Shown: positions 24,948 through 35,272, numbered from the stretch's first letter. The stretch is DNA of 64,000 nucleotides from Streptomyces sp. NBC_01217 (GCF_035994185.1 NZ_CP108538.1:7505501-7569500); one strand, 5' to 3'. Numbers and translations are program-made. Notes: a model not told the origin generated them from the letters alone.

Positions 24948-27900
24948 ATGCGTCCGATATCGCGTACGGCGCTGGGGGCGGCCACCGCCGCGGTCCTGGC
25001 CGTCACCGCGATCGCACCGTCCGCGGCAGCGCCGCAGGACGACACGACCGCGAAGAGGCCACTGACCGGCAGTGCGGCCGCCGGTGCCAAGAAGGGCGAA
25101 CCGGCCACCGTCACCCTGGTCACCGGCGACAAGGTCCTGGTGAGCAGGGGCGGTTCGGGAGCGCCGTCGGTCACCGCGCTGCCGCGCGAGGACGGCACCG
25201 TCCCCCTCGTGCAGACCAGGCAGTCCGGCGATGACCTGTACGTCTACCCGGACGACGCCGTCGAGGCGCTGGCCGCGGGCAAGGTCGACGAGGAACTCTT
25301 CAACGTCACCGGACTCATCCGCCAGGGCTACGACGACGCGAGCACCAAGTCGCTGCCGCTGATCGCCGTCTACGGCCAGGACATGGCCCGCTCCGCTCCC
25401 GTCACCCCGCGCGGCGCGAAGCGCGGACTCGCGCTCGACGCGATCGACGGCGTCGCCCTCAAGGCCGACAAGGCGAAGGCCGCCGACTTCTGGTCGGACG
25501 TCACCGACACCCGCTCCCGCTCGGCCTCCGGTCTGAAGAAGCTCTGGCTCGACCGCAAGGTTCAGGCCACCCTCGACAAGTCGACAAAGCAGATCGGTGC
25601 CGACCTCGCCTGGGCCGCCGGATACGACGGCAAGGGCACCAAGGTCGCCGTGCTCGACACCGGTGTCGACGCCGAGCACCCCGACCTCAAGGGCCGGATC
25701 GCCGCCTCGGAGAACTTCACCGACTCCGACACCACCGACGACCGTCAGGGCCACGGCACCCACACCATCTCCACCGTGGGCGGCACCGGCGCGGCCAGCG
25801 GCGGCAAGAAGAAGGGCGTCGCCCCCGGCGCCGACCTGCTCGCCGGCAAGGTCCTCAACGACGGCGGATCCGGCGCCGAGTCCTGGATCATCGCCGGTAT
25901 GCAGTGGGCCGTCGACCAGAAGGCCGACGTCGTCTCGATGAGCCTCGGCAGCCCGACGCCCACCGACTGCACCGACCCGATGGGCGTCGCCGCCGAGGAG
26001 CTCTCCCGGAGCGGCAACACCTTGTTCGTGATCGCGGCCGGCAACTCGGGACCGACGCTGAACACCGTGTCCTCGCCGGGCTGCGCCCCCAGCGTGCTGA
26101 CCGTCGGCGCCGTCGACCGAGACGACTCCACGGCCCAGTTCTCCAGCCGCGGACCCGTGATCGGATCGCACACGCTCAAGCCCGAGATCGCCGCTCCCGG
26201 CGTCGCCATCTCGGCCGCCGCTGCCGGTGGCCGAGGCGTCTACGCGTACCAGACGATGTCCGGTACGTCGATGGCCACCCCGCATGTCGCGGGCGCCGCG
26301 GCCATCGTGAAGCAGCGTCACCCGGACTGGACCGCTCAGCAGATCAAGGCGGACCTCGTGTCGTCCGCGAAGAGCGACGTCCCCGGCGACGTGCGCGAGA
26401 TCGGCGGCGGCCGCCTCGATGTGAAGGCCGCCGTCGACACCACCGTCGTCGGCGCCCCCGCCGTCCAGGGCGGCACCTTCAACTGGCCGCAGGACAGGAG
26501 CGACCGCACCACGGTCGAGGTCCCGTACACCAACTCCGGCACCGAGCCGGTGAAGCTGTCGCTGAAGGTCCAGGGCGTCACCGGCAACGACGGGTCGGAT
26601 GTCCGCTCCTCGGTCGCGAAGCTCGACGCGAGCACCGTCACCGTCCCGGCCGGAGCCACCGTCGACGTACCGCTGGAGATCGACCCGACCGCGAGGCTGA
26701 AGGCCGCCCAGTACGGCGACGTCACCGGACGCGTGCTGGCCACCGGGCCCGGCGGTGTGAAGGTCTCCACCCCGTTCTCGATGTACGTCGGACCGGAGAC
26801 CGTCACCCTGCGCGTCAAGCTCGTCGACCGCGCGGGCAAGCCCGCCACGGGCTCCTCCTCGCTGGACGTCATCGCCACCGACACCGCCGGCGGTGAGCGT
26901 CGCTTCAACGACGGTGCCACCGACCAGGTCTACCAGGTGCGCCCCGGCGCGTACTTCGTCTCCAGCTTCATCACGACGCCCGACGCGAAGGACGCCACCG
27001 GCAGGATGGTCGAGTCCGTCGGCTACCTCGCACGGCCGCAGCTGAACGTCACCAAGGACACCACCCTGGTCCTGGACGCCCGCAAGGCCCACCGGATCCA
27101 GGTGAAGACCGAGGACCGCAAGTCCGAGAACCGCTCCACGACGCTCACGTTCGGCCGCAGCTGGGACGACACCTGGCTGCACGCCGGCTCCATCTCCGCC
27201 GGCCGCGCCATCAAGAACTACCTGGTCGATGTCGAGGGCAGGGCCGGTGACGGCGACTTCGAGTTCGCCGGTGTCTGGCGTGCGTACGCACCGCAGCTCG
27301 AAAAGCTCTCGGTCGTCGGCGGCGGCGAGTTGCACGCGCAACTGGCCAGTACCGGATCCGTCAACCTCGACGGTAGGGGTGAGGCCGCCCTCGTCGACGC
27401 GGGCGCCGGCACCCCCGACGAGTTGAAGGCCGCCGGTGTCTCGAACAAGATCGCCCTGGTCAAGATCGCCGACGGCGCCGCGATGGCCGTCCCGGCACGG
27501 GACGCCAAGGCGGCCGGTGCGAAGGCGGTCATCGCGTACCGGCCGTCGGCGGGCCCCTGGCAGCCGTCCGTCGGCTTCGGCGCGGCGCCGCTGCCCTCCC
27601 TCGGAATCGAGACGAGTGAGGCCGACGGCCTGAAGGCCGCCCTGGCCGACGGCCCCGTGACGCTGCGCTGGAAGGGCACCGCCGTCAGCCCGTTCGTCTA
27701 CAACCTCGCCTTCCCCGAGACCGGCCCCATCACCTCGGACCGCACCTACAAGGTCCGTGACAGCAAGCTCGGCAAGTCCACCGCCACGTACGAGGCAATG
27801 GGCGTCGCGGCCGACTACGTCGACTCGGCCGTCTTCAACCGGCCTTACGGCGGGCGCTACTCCGCAGGGACGTTCGACACCGTCGCCGCCCCGGGCAGGC

Positions 27901-28715
27901 GCACCGAGTACTACTCGGCGGGTGACACCGGCTGGGAGCGGTACATCTCCTCCAGCTTCCCCTGGGGCGAGACCATGGTCGATCCTTCCCGCACGTACAA
28001 GGCGGGCTCGCAGCGGACGGAGAGCTGGTACCGGGGCGTGGTCGGCCCGTCGGCTCCGCTCGACACCCAGGGCAAGCAGCTGCTCGCCGCGGAACGTCAG
28101 GACAACCTGATCGGCGTCGCTCCCGGCTTCTGGGCCGACACCGAACACGGCGGCGTCCAGGGCTCCTTCGGAGACCTCGGCAACATGCGGCTCACCAGTG
28201 GTGGTCAGGTCCTCGGCGAGTCCGGGTGGCCGTCCGGGGTGTTCACCGTCCCGTCCGAGGACGCGGCGTACGAACTCACCATGACGACCTTCAAGGTCGG
28301 TCAGCCCGCCGCCGTGTGGAAGCGGTCCACCCACACCGAGACCACCTGGAAGTTCCGCTCGAAGCGGGACGAGAACGTGTACTCGCAGGGGATTCCGCTG
28401 CTCTTCCCGGGCTACGACCTGGACACCGACGGGCTCAAGACCCTTGCCGCGAAGGACGGTCAGACCATCGGCCTGAACGTCACCGGCCACGCGGGCTACA
28501 CGCCCGGCAAGCTGGTCGCCGCCAAGGTCTCGTACTCCTACGACGGCGGCGAGACCTGGACCACGGCCACCACCGCGCAGCGCGGCGGCCACTGGACCGC
28601 GACCGTGAACCACGCGGGCGCGGCGGGCAAGCCGGTCGCTCTGAAGACCGAACTGACGGACGCCAACGGCAACTTCGTCGTCCAGACCGTGAACGACGCA
28701 TACGCCGTGCGCTGA
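24948..28715 (+). CDS. Secreted S8 family serine peptidase (first paralogue)
   Basis: Large extracellular subtilisin-like protease, 1255 aa. Signal peptide to PSAAA (about residue 27), a propeptide of about 190 residues, then the peptidase S8 domain with triad D237 (VAVLDTGVD), H269 (GHGTHT) and S441 (SGTSMATPHVAGAAA). The oxyanion Asn lies in AAGNSGP. A long C-terminal region follows, with a PA-like domain at about 825-865 (KIALVKIADG, AKAAGAKAVIAYRP), and beta-rich segments. GGGGAGAG gives the start at 24948. Its closest relative in the window is the protease at 59602, which shares architecture and the conserved TWKFRS-type late region. Probably feeds peptides to the mycelium. Confidence 0.93.
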   Translation: MRPISRTALGAATAAVLAVTAIAPSAAAPQDDTTAKRPLTGSAAAGAKKGEPATVTLVTGDKVLVSRGGSGAPSVTALPREDGTVPLVQTRQSGDDLYVYPDDAVEALAAGKVDEELFNVTGLIRQGYDDASTKSLPLIAVYGQDMARSAPVTPRGAKRGLALDAIDGVALKADKAKAADFWSDVTDTRSRSASGLKKLWLDRKVQATLDKSTKQIGADLAWAAGYDGKGTKVAVLDTGVDAEHPDLKGRIAASENFTDSDTTDDRQGHGTHTISTVGGTGAASGGKKKGVAPGADLLAGKVLNDGGSGAESWIIAGMQWAVDQKADVVSMSLGSPTPTDCTDPMGVAAEELSRSGNTLFVIAAGNSGPTLNTVSSPGCAPSVLTVGAVDRDDSTAQFSSRGPVIGSHTLKPEIAAPGVAISAAAAGGRGVYAYQTMSGTSMATPHVAGAAAIVKQRHPDWTAQQIKADLVSSAKSDVPGDVREIGGGRLDVKAAVDTTVVGAPAVQGGTFNWPQDRSDRTTVEVPYTNSGTEPVKLSLKVQGVTGNDGSDVRSSVAKLDASTVTVPAGATVDVPLEIDPTARLKAAQYGDVTGRVLATGPGGVKVSTPFSMYVGPETVTLRVKLVDRAGKPATGSSSLDVIATDTAGGERRFNDGATDQVYQVRPGAYFVSSFITTPDAKDATGRMVESVGYLARPQLNVTKDTTLVLDARKAHRIQVKTEDRKSENRSTTLTFGRSWDDTWLHAGSISAGRAIKNYLVDVEGRAGDGDFEFAGVWRAYAPQLEKLSVVGGGELHAQLASTGSVNLDGRGEAALVDAGAGTPDELKAAGVSNKIALVKIADGAAMAVPARDAKAAGAKAVIAYRPSAGPWQPSVGFGAAPLPSLGIETSEADGLKAALADGPVTLRWKGTAVSPFVYNLAFPETGPITSDRTYKVRDSKLGKSTATYEAMGVAADYVDSAVFNRPYGGRYSAGTFDTVAAPGRRTEYYSAGDTGWERYISSSFPWGETMVDPSRTYKAGSQRTESWYRGVVGPSAPLDTQGKQLLAAERQDNLIGVAPGFWADTEHGGVQGSFGDLGNMRLTSGGQVLGESGWPSGVFTVPSEDAAYELTMTTFKVGQPAAVWKRSTHTETTWKFRSKRDENVYSQGIPLLFPGYDLDTDGLKTLAAKDGQTIGLNVTGHAGYTPGKLVAAKVSYSYDGGETWTTATTAQRGGHWTATVNHAGAAGKPVALKTELTDANGNFVVQTVNDAYAVR

Positions 28716-28728
28716 TCACGTCCCGACC

Positions 28729-28782
28729 GGTCCGCCGGGCGTCCTTCCCGTGGGGGGTGGGGCCGCCCGGCGGACCTTTTTT
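28729..28782 (+). terminator. Intrinsic terminator of S8 protease 1
   Basis: Arms GGTCCGCCGGGCG and CGCCCGGCGGACC (13 bp perfect) followed directly by six T residues, 14 bp after the stop codon. A textbook factor-independent terminator. Confidence 0.92.
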
Positions 28783-28842
28783 CACGGCCACTTTTTCCGG
28801 ATGACCCGTTTTCGTACGGCCCGTGCGGTCGACAATAAGGGC

Positions 28843-30180
28843 ATGAGTCAGCAGGGGGAGAGGCCCGCCGCCCATGAGGACGACTGGTGGCGCAGGCTGT
28901 ACGACGAGACCGCCATGGACGCCAGGGCGAGCCGGGCGGCCGACAGCCTCGACGACCGCTTCGACTCGGCATCGGACGCGGTGAGTCCGAGTGGGCCGCC
29001 GCTCCCGCTCCCGCCGCCGACTCCGACGCCGCCTCCGCCCTCCGTGCCGGTGGTGCCCGAGCGGGTGCGCGTGCGTGCACCGTGGGAGCCGCCCGGTGAG
29101 GACGTACGCGCCCCGGAGGCGTCCCCGGCAGGCCCGTCGCAGCCGCGCACCTTTGCCGCACCGCCGGTTCCCGAGCCCGAACCCGCCCCCCACCGACCGG
29201 TGATAGGCCATGTGGGTGACCGGCCGCCCACGTACGACGCCGAGCCCACCGCGTTGCCCGCCACCGTCCCCCAGGAACTCCACGGTCTCGTCGCCGACAC
29301 CGTGCTCGACGGCGCCCAGTACGGCACGTACACCCTGCGTGCCGCCTCCGTGCGCGGGGACTCCGCGCGCTTCCGGGGCGATCCCCGCCGCGACGCGCTG
29401 CTCACCGTGCGCTTCGGCACCGACAGGAGCGCGCTCGTCCTGGTCGCCGTCGCCACCGGGGCCCGCGCCACCGCGCGGGCGCATCTGGCGGCGGCCGACG
29501 CCTGCCACTGGATCGGCGGTGCCGTCGGCCGCAGTCACGTCAGGCTCTCCGAGGACATAAGGGCCGGCCGCCGCGGCGACCTCAAGTCAGGCCTGCACCG
29601 TCTGGCCGACCGCAGCTACGGCAAGCTGCGCGCCCGCGCCGCCGAGCTGGGGCTCGAACCGCAGCAGTACACGGCGAGCCTGCGCTGCCTCCTGCTGTCG
29701 GCGGACCCCGACTGCCGTACCAGGGTCTTCTTCGGCGTCGGTGGCGGTGGGCTCTTCCGGCTGCGCGACGGCGTGTGGCGGGATCTCGAACCCGAGGTTC
29801 CGGAGGCCGCCGACCTCGGCGGCGAACCCGTGGTCGGATTCGGCTCCCCGCCTCCCGGGAGCGGCCCGGGCAGCGATGACCACCTCACCATGGATCTCGG
29901 CATCGCCACGCCCCCGTCCCCCTACATCGAAAGCCCGCTCGCACCGCCCGCCGAGCCGTTCCGGTTCAGGGCCTCGGTGGCCCGGCCGGGGGACACGCTC
30001 CTGCTGTGCAGCACCGGCCTCGCCGAACCGCTGCGCGGCGAGCCCGCCCTGGCCCGGGAGCTCGCCGAACGCTGGAACAACCACCCGGCCCCCGGGCTCG
30101 CCGCCTTTCTCGCGGACACCCAGCTCCGGGTGAAGGGGTACTCCGACGACCGTACGACTGCCGGCGTCTGGGAGGCGTAA
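28843..30180 (+). CDS. PP2C-like domain protein, probably catalytically degenerate
   Basis: A 445-residue cytoplasmic protein. The first 125 residues are disordered (Pro, Ser, Glu-rich). Residues about 140-440 resemble a PP2C Ser/Thr phosphatase fold (ALLTVRFG, ALVLVAVATGARATARAHLAAADACHWIGG, TASLRCLLLSA, FFGVGGGGLFRLRDGVW, GDTLLLCSTGLAEPL). The usual metal-binding VxDGxGG motif is replaced by VAVATGARA, so the first metal-binding Asp is missing; it may be a pseudophosphatase or a binding module. Start ATG at 28843 after AATAAGGGC. Confidence 0.75.
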   Translation: MSQQGERPAAHEDDWWRRLYDETAMDARASRAADSLDDRFDSASDAVSPSGPPLPLPPPTPTPPPPSVPVVPERVRVRAPWEPPGEDVRAPEASPAGPSQPRTFAAPPVPEPEPAPHRPVIGHVGDRPPTYDAEPTALPATVPQELHGLVADTVLDGAQYGTYTLRAASVRGDSARFRGDPRRDALLTVRFGTDRSALVLVAVATGARATARAHLAAADACHWIGGAVGRSHVRLSEDIRAGRRGDLKSGLHRLADRSYGKLRARAAELGLEPQQYTASLRCLLLSADPDCRTRVFFGVGGGGLFRLRDGVWRDLEPEVPEAADLGGEPVVGFGSPPPGSGPGSDDHLTMDLGIATPPSPYIESPLAPPAEPFRFRASVARPGDTLLLCSTGLAEPLRGEPALARELAERWNNHPAPGLAAFLADTQLRVKGYSDDRTTAGVWEA

Positions 30181-30245
30181 CCGCGCGCGCCATGGGTTGA
30201 TGGATGCGGAATCCGGAAGCCGAAGCGCGGAGAGGGCACCCACCC

Positions 30246-31988
30246 ATGGCCAAGCAGAACGTGTCGGAGCAGTTCGTCGACATCCTCGTCCGGGCGGGCG
30301 TCAGGCGTATGTACGGCGTCGTCGGCGACAGCCTCAACCCCGTCGTCGACGCCATCCGCCGCAACTCGGCCATCGACTGGATCCAGGTCAGGCACGAGGA
30401 GACCGCCGCGTTCGCCGCCGGGGCCGAGGCCCAGATCACCGGCTCGCTGGCGGCCTGCGCCGGATCGTGCGGCCCCGGAAATCTGCACCTCATCAACGGC
30501 CTCTACGACGCCCACCGCTCCATGGCGCCCGTGCTCGCTCTCGCCTCGCACATCCCTTCGGGCGAGATCGGTCTCGGCTACTTCCAGGAGACCCATCCGG
30601 AACTGCTCTTCCAGGAGTGCAGCCACTACAACGAGATGATCTCCAACCCGCAGCAGATGCCGCGGCTGCTCCAGACGGCCATCCAGCACGCGATCGGCCG
30701 AGGCGGGGTGAGCGTCGTCTCGATGCCGGGTGACATCGCCTCGCAGCCGGCCCCGGAGAAGTCGGTCGAGCACGCCCTGGTCACCTCGCGGCCGACGGTA
30801 CGGCCCGGTGACGAGGAGATCGAGAAGCTCTGCCGGATGGTCGACGAGGCGAAACGCGTGACCTTGTTCTGCGGCAGCGGGACGGCCGGTGCCCACGCCG
30901 AGGTGATGGAGTTCGCCGAGCGGGTGAAGGCCCCGGTCGGGCACGCGCTGCGCGGCAAGGAATGGATCCAGTACGACAACCCGTACGACGTCGGCATGAG
31001 CGGACTGCTCGGCTACGGCGCTGCCTACGAGGCGACCCACGAGTGCGATCTCCTCATCCTGCTCGGCACCGACTTCCCGTACAACGCCTTCCTCCCCACC
31101 GATGTGAAGATCGTCCAGGTCGATGTGCGCCCCGAGCACCTCGGCCGCCGCTCCAAGCTGGATCTGGCGGTCTGGGGCGATGTCCGAGAGACGCTGCGCT
31201 GTCTGACCCCGCGGGTGAAGGTCAAGACCGACCGCAAGTTCCTCGACCGGATGCTGAAGAAGCACGCCGACGCGCTGGAGGGCGTGGTCAAGGCGTACAC
31301 CCGCAAGGTCGAGAAGCACATCCCGATCCACCCCGAGTACGTCGCCTCGGTGCTGGACGACATCGCCGACGACGACGCCGTGTTCACCGTCGACACCGGC
31401 ATGTGCAATGTCTGGGCCGCCCGCTATCTCTCGCCCAACGGCAAGCGCCGTGTGATCGGTTCGTTCAGCCACGGCTCGATGGCCAACGCGCTGCCGCAGG
31501 CCATCGGCGCCCAGTTCACCGACCGGAACCGGCAGGTGGTGTCGATGTCCGGCGACGGCGGATTCTCCATGCTGATGGGCGACTTCCTCACCCTGGTGCA
31601 GTACGACCTGCCGGTGAAGGTCGTGCTGTTCAACAACTCCTCGCTCGGCATGGTCGAGTTGGAGATGCTGGTCGCCGGACTGCCGTCCTTCGGTACGGCC
31701 AACAAGAACCCGGACTTCGCCGCGGTCGCCCGGGCCTGCGGAGCGTACGGCGTACGGGTGGAGAAGCCCAAGCAGCTCGAAAGCGCCCTCAAGGACGCCT
31801 TCAAGCACAAGGGACCGGCGCTCGTCGACGTCGTCACCGACCCCAACGCGCTCTCCATCCCGCCGAGGATCAGCGCGGAGATGGTGACCGGCTTCGCGCT
31901 CTCCGCCAGCAAGATCGTGCTGGACGGCGGAGTCGGCCGGATGGTCCAGATGGCCCGCTCCAACCTGCGCAACGTGCCCCGCCCCTGA
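30246..31988 (+). CDS. Thiamine-diphosphate pyruvate oxidase/dehydrogenase, PoxB-like
   Basis: Decarboxylates pyruvate (or a related 2-keto acid); PoxB-type enzymes pass electrons to quinone at the membrane or to oxygen. 580 aa with the three domains of the ThDP family: pyrimidine-binding (GVVGDSLNPVVDAI, HEETAAFAAGAEAQ with the catalytic Glu), the FAD-binding middle (LFCGSGTAGAHAEV ... GTDFPYNAFLP) and the ThDP-pyrophosphate domain (SGDGGFSMLMGDFLTLVQYDLPVKVVLFNN, in parts, with the GDG...NN motif). ATG at 30246 follows GGAGAGGG. Acetolactate synthase is a less likely alternative because of the overall PoxB-like sequence. Confidence 0.85.
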   Translation: MAKQNVSEQFVDILVRAGVRRMYGVVGDSLNPVVDAIRRNSAIDWIQVRHEETAAFAAGAEAQITGSLAACAGSCGPGNLHLINGLYDAHRSMAPVLALASHIPSGEIGLGYFQETHPELLFQECSHYNEMISNPQQMPRLLQTAIQHAIGRGGVSVVSMPGDIASQPAPEKSVEHALVTSRPTVRPGDEEIEKLCRMVDEAKRVTLFCGSGTAGAHAEVMEFAERVKAPVGHALRGKEWIQYDNPYDVGMSGLLGYGAAYEATHECDLLILLGTDFPYNAFLPTDVKIVQVDVRPEHLGRRSKLDLAVWGDVRETLRCLTPRVKVKTDRKFLDRMLKKHADALEGVVKAYTRKVEKHIPIHPEYVASVLDDIADDDAVFTVDTGMCNVWAARYLSPNGKRRVIGSFSHGSMANALPQAIGAQFTDRNRQVVSMSGDGGFSMLMGDFLTLVQYDLPVKVVLFNNSSLGMVELEMLVAGLPSFGTANKNPDFAAVARACGAYGVRVEKPKQLESALKDAFKHKGPALVDVVTDPNALSIPPRISAEMVTGFALSASKIVLDGGVGRMVQMARSNLRNVPRP

Positions 31989-31989
31989 A

Positions 31990-32004
31990 CCGTCCGAGGG
32001 ACGG
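31990..32004. terminator. Short stem-loop between convergent genes
   Basis: CCGTCC and GGACGG with a 3-nt loop in the 29-bp gap between the convergent PoxB-like and GH38 genes. Weak terminator candidate. Confidence 0.35.
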
Positions 32005-32017
32005 GGCGGGCGTTCGC

Positions 32018-35000
32018 TCATGCCGGGGTCAGCCGCACCGTCAGGATCTGGAACGGCCGCAGCGCCAGTACGAGACCGTGCTCATCGGTCGTCGCCCCGT
32101 GCAGGGGCCGCTCCAGCAGGTCGGTGATCTGTGCCTGTACGACGGGGAAGCCGACCCGTAGCGAGCCCTCGGCCCGGCCGCCCGCCGACTCGTACAGCCG
32201 CACGATCACATCGCCGCTGCGGTCCTCGGCGAGCTTCACCGACTCCACGGTGACCGCCGGATGCCCGGTGGTGATCAGCGACGGCACCGCTGGGGCCACC
32301 GCCGCCCGCAACGGCAGGTTGAGCGCGAGCCCCTCCCGTACCGCGTCCGTGACCTGTGCCCCGGGCGCCAGCGCGTACCGGAACCGGTGCGTGCCGAGGT
32401 CGGTCTCCGGATCCGGGCTGTGCGGGGCGCGCAGCAGCGTCAGCCGTACGGTCGTGCCGAGACCCGCATCGTGCGGGGTCCGGGTCACCTCGTGCCCGTA
32501 CGTCGAGTCGTTGAGCACCGCGACCCCGTAACCCGGCTCGGCCACCCGCAGCCAGCGGTGCGCGCAGATCTCGAAACGGGCCGCGTCCCAGCCGGTGTTG
32601 TCGTGCGTGGGCCGGTGGATGTGGCCGAACTGGATCTCGGCCGTGGACCGTTCGGCGTGCACATCGAGGGGGAACGCGGCCTTGAGCACCTTCTCCGACT
32701 CCTGCCAGTCCACCTCGGTGTCGATGTCGATCTGCCGGCTGCCCGCCGCCAGCCGGATCTCCTGCACGATCCGCGACTTCCCGAACGAACGCACCACGCG
32801 CACGGCGGACCGCAGCGGCCCCCGCTCGACCGGCTCCACGGAGTCGGCACCGGTCAGATCGGTGTGCGAGCGACGGTAGTGCCGGTCGATGTCCCAGGCA
32901 TCCCAGTGGTTGGGGTGATCCGGGTGCAGCTGGAGGAGATTGGCCCGGTGCCCCGGGACAAGGACCTCGCGCCCGGCGTCCAGATCGCGGACGGCGCAGA
33001 TCAGCCCGTCGGAGTCGACAGTGACGCGCAGCCGCCCGTTGTCGAGGACGGTCCCGCCGTCCGCCGTGCCGGTCGCGGTGGCCCGTGCCCGCGGCGCCGC
33101 CGCACCGTCGAGCGGTCCCGCGCCGAGCCCCGGCGACTCGGCGAGCACCGCCGTACGCCCGCCGCCCAGCGGCTGCACAAGCGCGCCGGACGGCAGCACC
33201 GCGCTCGCCTCCGCGTCCAGCTCGATCACCTGACTGCGGTCGTACGGGGACGAGTTGAGAGCCACCAGCCCCTGCGCGCCGCCCAGCGCCGTCACCGCGT
33301 CCGCCACCAGTTCCGCCAGCTCGGCGCGCACCTGCTCGTAGGTGTCGCGGGCCTCACGGTGCACCCAGGCGATCGACGAGCCCGGCAGGATGTCATGGAA
33401 CTGATGCAGCAGGACCGTCTTCCACACCCGGTCCAGAGTCTCGTACGGGTACCGGTAGCCGGGCGCCCGGAGCGCCGCCGCCGTGGCCCACAACTCGGCC
33501 TCGCGCAGCAGGTGTTCGCTGCGGCGGTTGCCCTGCTTGGTCTTGGCCTGGGTGGTGTACGTGGCCCGGTGCAGCTCCAGATACAGCTCGCCCGACCAGA
33601 CCGGCGCCTGCGGCCCGTACTCCTGCTCGGCCGCCGCGAAGAACGCCGACGGCCTGACGATCTCGACCCTCGGCGAACCCTCCAGATCCCTGAGCCTGCG
33701 CGCCTTCTCCAGCATCTCGCGGGTCGGGCCGCCTCCGCCGTCACCCCAGCCGAACGGGACGAGGGAACGGGTCGCCGGTCCCTTCTCCGCGAAGTTCCGT
33801 TCCGCGTGGGCGAGTTCTCGGCCATGGAACTGTGCGTTGTAGGTGTCCACGGGCGGGAAGTGGGTGAAGACTCTGGTCCCGTCGATGCCCTCCCACCAGA
33901 AGGTGTGATGCGGCATCTTATTGCTCTGGTTCCAGGACAGCTTCTGCGTCAGGAACCATTTCACCCCTGCCAGTCGCGCCAGTTGCGGGAAGGCAGCCGT
34001 GTAGCCGAAGGAGTCCGGCAGCCAGATCTCCTCCGTCTCCACCCCCAGCTCCTGCTCGAAGAACCGCTTTCCGTGCACGATCTGCCGGGCCAGTGCCTCA
34101 CCGCCCGGCATATTGGCGTCGGACTCCACCCACATCGACCCCACGGGCGCCCACTGCCCGTCCGCCACGGCCTGCTCGATGCGCGCCCAGATGTGCGGCT
34201 GGTGCTCCTTCACCCAGGCGTACTGCTGGGCCTGCGAAGCGGCGAAGACCAGCTCCGGATAGTCCTGGGCCAGGGCGGTGACATTGGCGAAGGTGCGCGA
34301 GGCCTTGCGCACCGTCTCGCGCAGCGGCCACAGCCAGGCCGAGTCGATGTGCGCGTGCCCGGTGGCCGAGATCCGGTGTGCGCTCGCCGACGCCGGGCGC
34401 GACAGGACCTCGGTCAGCCGTTCCCGGCCGGCCCGGGCCGTGCCCGTCACATCGTGCAGATCCAGCGCGTCCAGCATGTGCTCCAGCGCCCGCAGGATCT
34501 CGTGCCGCCGGGAACGGTCCACGGGCAGTTCCCGCATCAGCTCGCAGAGCACCTCGATGTCCAGTACGAGATGCCAGACCTCCTCGTCCAGCACGGCGAG
34601 GTCCGCGGAGGCGAACCGGTAGAGGGGCCGGTCACCCGCCGTCCTTACGTCTCCGAGAGGCGTCGGCGTGAAGCCGTGCTCCAGGACCGCCGGGTTGGCC
34701 GCGGCCTCCAGGAGCAGCGAGACAGGTTCGCCGCCCGCGGCCGGGGACGCGACCGTCAGATGCCGGTTGCGCGGGTGGACGCCCTTGAGCGGGACGCCCT
34801 CGGTGTCGTACAGCATGCCCTCGGCCTGGAATCCGGGGCCCTGACCGGAGAAGCCGGGGTCGACGACCACCTCGACCCGTCGTCCCGCCCAGTCCTCGGG
34901 CACCGTTCCCTCCAGCCGGAACCAGCTGGTGGACCATGGCTTCCCCCACTCCGTACCCGCGCTGAAGGGCTCGTACGTCCCCTTCAGCGCCTCGGCCACC

Positions 35001-35131
35001 GGTACGGGCTCGCCGGGGATGTGGTGGACGGAGAGGGTGAGCCAGGTGCGGGCCGGGTACTGGGCGGGGCGGATGAACTGGTGGAGGGCCCGTTCGAGGC
35101 GGTCCTCCACCAGGGTGCGGTCGTCGTGCAT
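32018..35131 (-). CDS. Glycoside hydrolase family 38 alpha-mannosidase
   Basis: Retaining, zinc-dependent alpha-mannosidase of 1037 aa with no signal peptide, so cytoplasmic. After an N-terminal beta domain, the GH38 catalytic domain carries the zinc ligands in GHAHIDSAWLWPLRET (H261, D263), the nucleophile D373 in EIWLPDSFGY, and the downstream FHDILPGSSI histidine. The C-terminal half is the beta-rich domain of the family. GAGGAG precedes the ATG at 35131. The role would be trimming mannose from imported oligosaccharides or glycopeptides. It is divergent from the hydroxyproline cluster; whether it is co-regulated is unknown. Confidence 0.93.
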   Translation of the reverse strand: MHDDRTLVEDRLERALHQFIRPAQYPARTWLTLSVHHIPGEPVPVAEALKGTYEPFSAGTEWGKPWSTSWFRLEGTVPEDWAGRRVEVVVDPGFSGQGPGFQAEGMLYDTEGVPLKGVHPRNRHLTVASPAAGGEPVSLLLEAAANPAVLEHGFTPTPLGDVRTAGDRPLYRFASADLAVLDEEVWHLVLDIEVLCELMRELPVDRSRRHEILRALEHMLDALDLHDVTGTARAGRERLTEVLSRPASASAHRISATGHAHIDSAWLWPLRETVRKASRTFANVTALAQDYPELVFAASQAQQYAWVKEHQPHIWARIEQAVADGQWAPVGSMWVESDANMPGGEALARQIVHGKRFFEQELGVETEEIWLPDSFGYTAAFPQLARLAGVKWFLTQKLSWNQSNKMPHHTFWWEGIDGTRVFTHFPPVDTYNAQFHGRELAHAERNFAEKGPATRSLVPFGWGDGGGGPTREMLEKARRLRDLEGSPRVEIVRPSAFFAAAEQEYGPQAPVWSGELYLELHRATYTTQAKTKQGNRRSEHLLREAELWATAAALRAPGYRYPYETLDRVWKTVLLHQFHDILPGSSIAWVHREARDTYEQVRAELAELVADAVTALGGAQGLVALNSSPYDRSQVIELDAEASAVLPSGALVQPLGGGRTAVLAESPGLGAGPLDGAAAPRARATATGTADGGTVLDNGRLRVTVDSDGLICAVRDLDAGREVLVPGHRANLLQLHPDHPNHWDAWDIDRHYRRSHTDLTGADSVEPVERGPLRSAVRVVRSFGKSRIVQEIRLAAGSRQIDIDTEVDWQESEKVLKAAFPLDVHAERSTAEIQFGHIHRPTHDNTGWDAARFEICAHRWLRVAEPGYGVAVLNDSTYGHEVTRTPHDAGLGTTVRLTLLRAPHSPDPETDLGTHRFRYALAPGAQVTDAVREGLALNLPLRAAVAPAVPSLITTGHPAVTVESVKLAEDRSGDVIVRLYESAGGRAEGSLRVGFPVVQAQITDLLERPLHGATTDEHGLVLALRPFQILTVRLTPA

Positions 35132-35272
35132 CACGGCTCCTCGGGGTCGGCGCCTGGGGTGTGTCCATGGCTCCACTTCCCCGGCGGCGCGACCGGCACC
35201 CCTGCGATCGGTGCGAGGGGGTGACGGCCGGTCAACCGGCCCTGTGCGCGCACCCTTGGCGACCCAAAAGCA

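Noticed and set aside
24846..28613. 1255-codon open frame antisense to the first S8 protease
   Set aside because: It mirrors a gene with complete catalytic triad and signal peptide; long antisense frames arise in GC-rich coding DNA. Its translation is low complexity (Gly, Arg, Asp, Val) with no recognisable domain.
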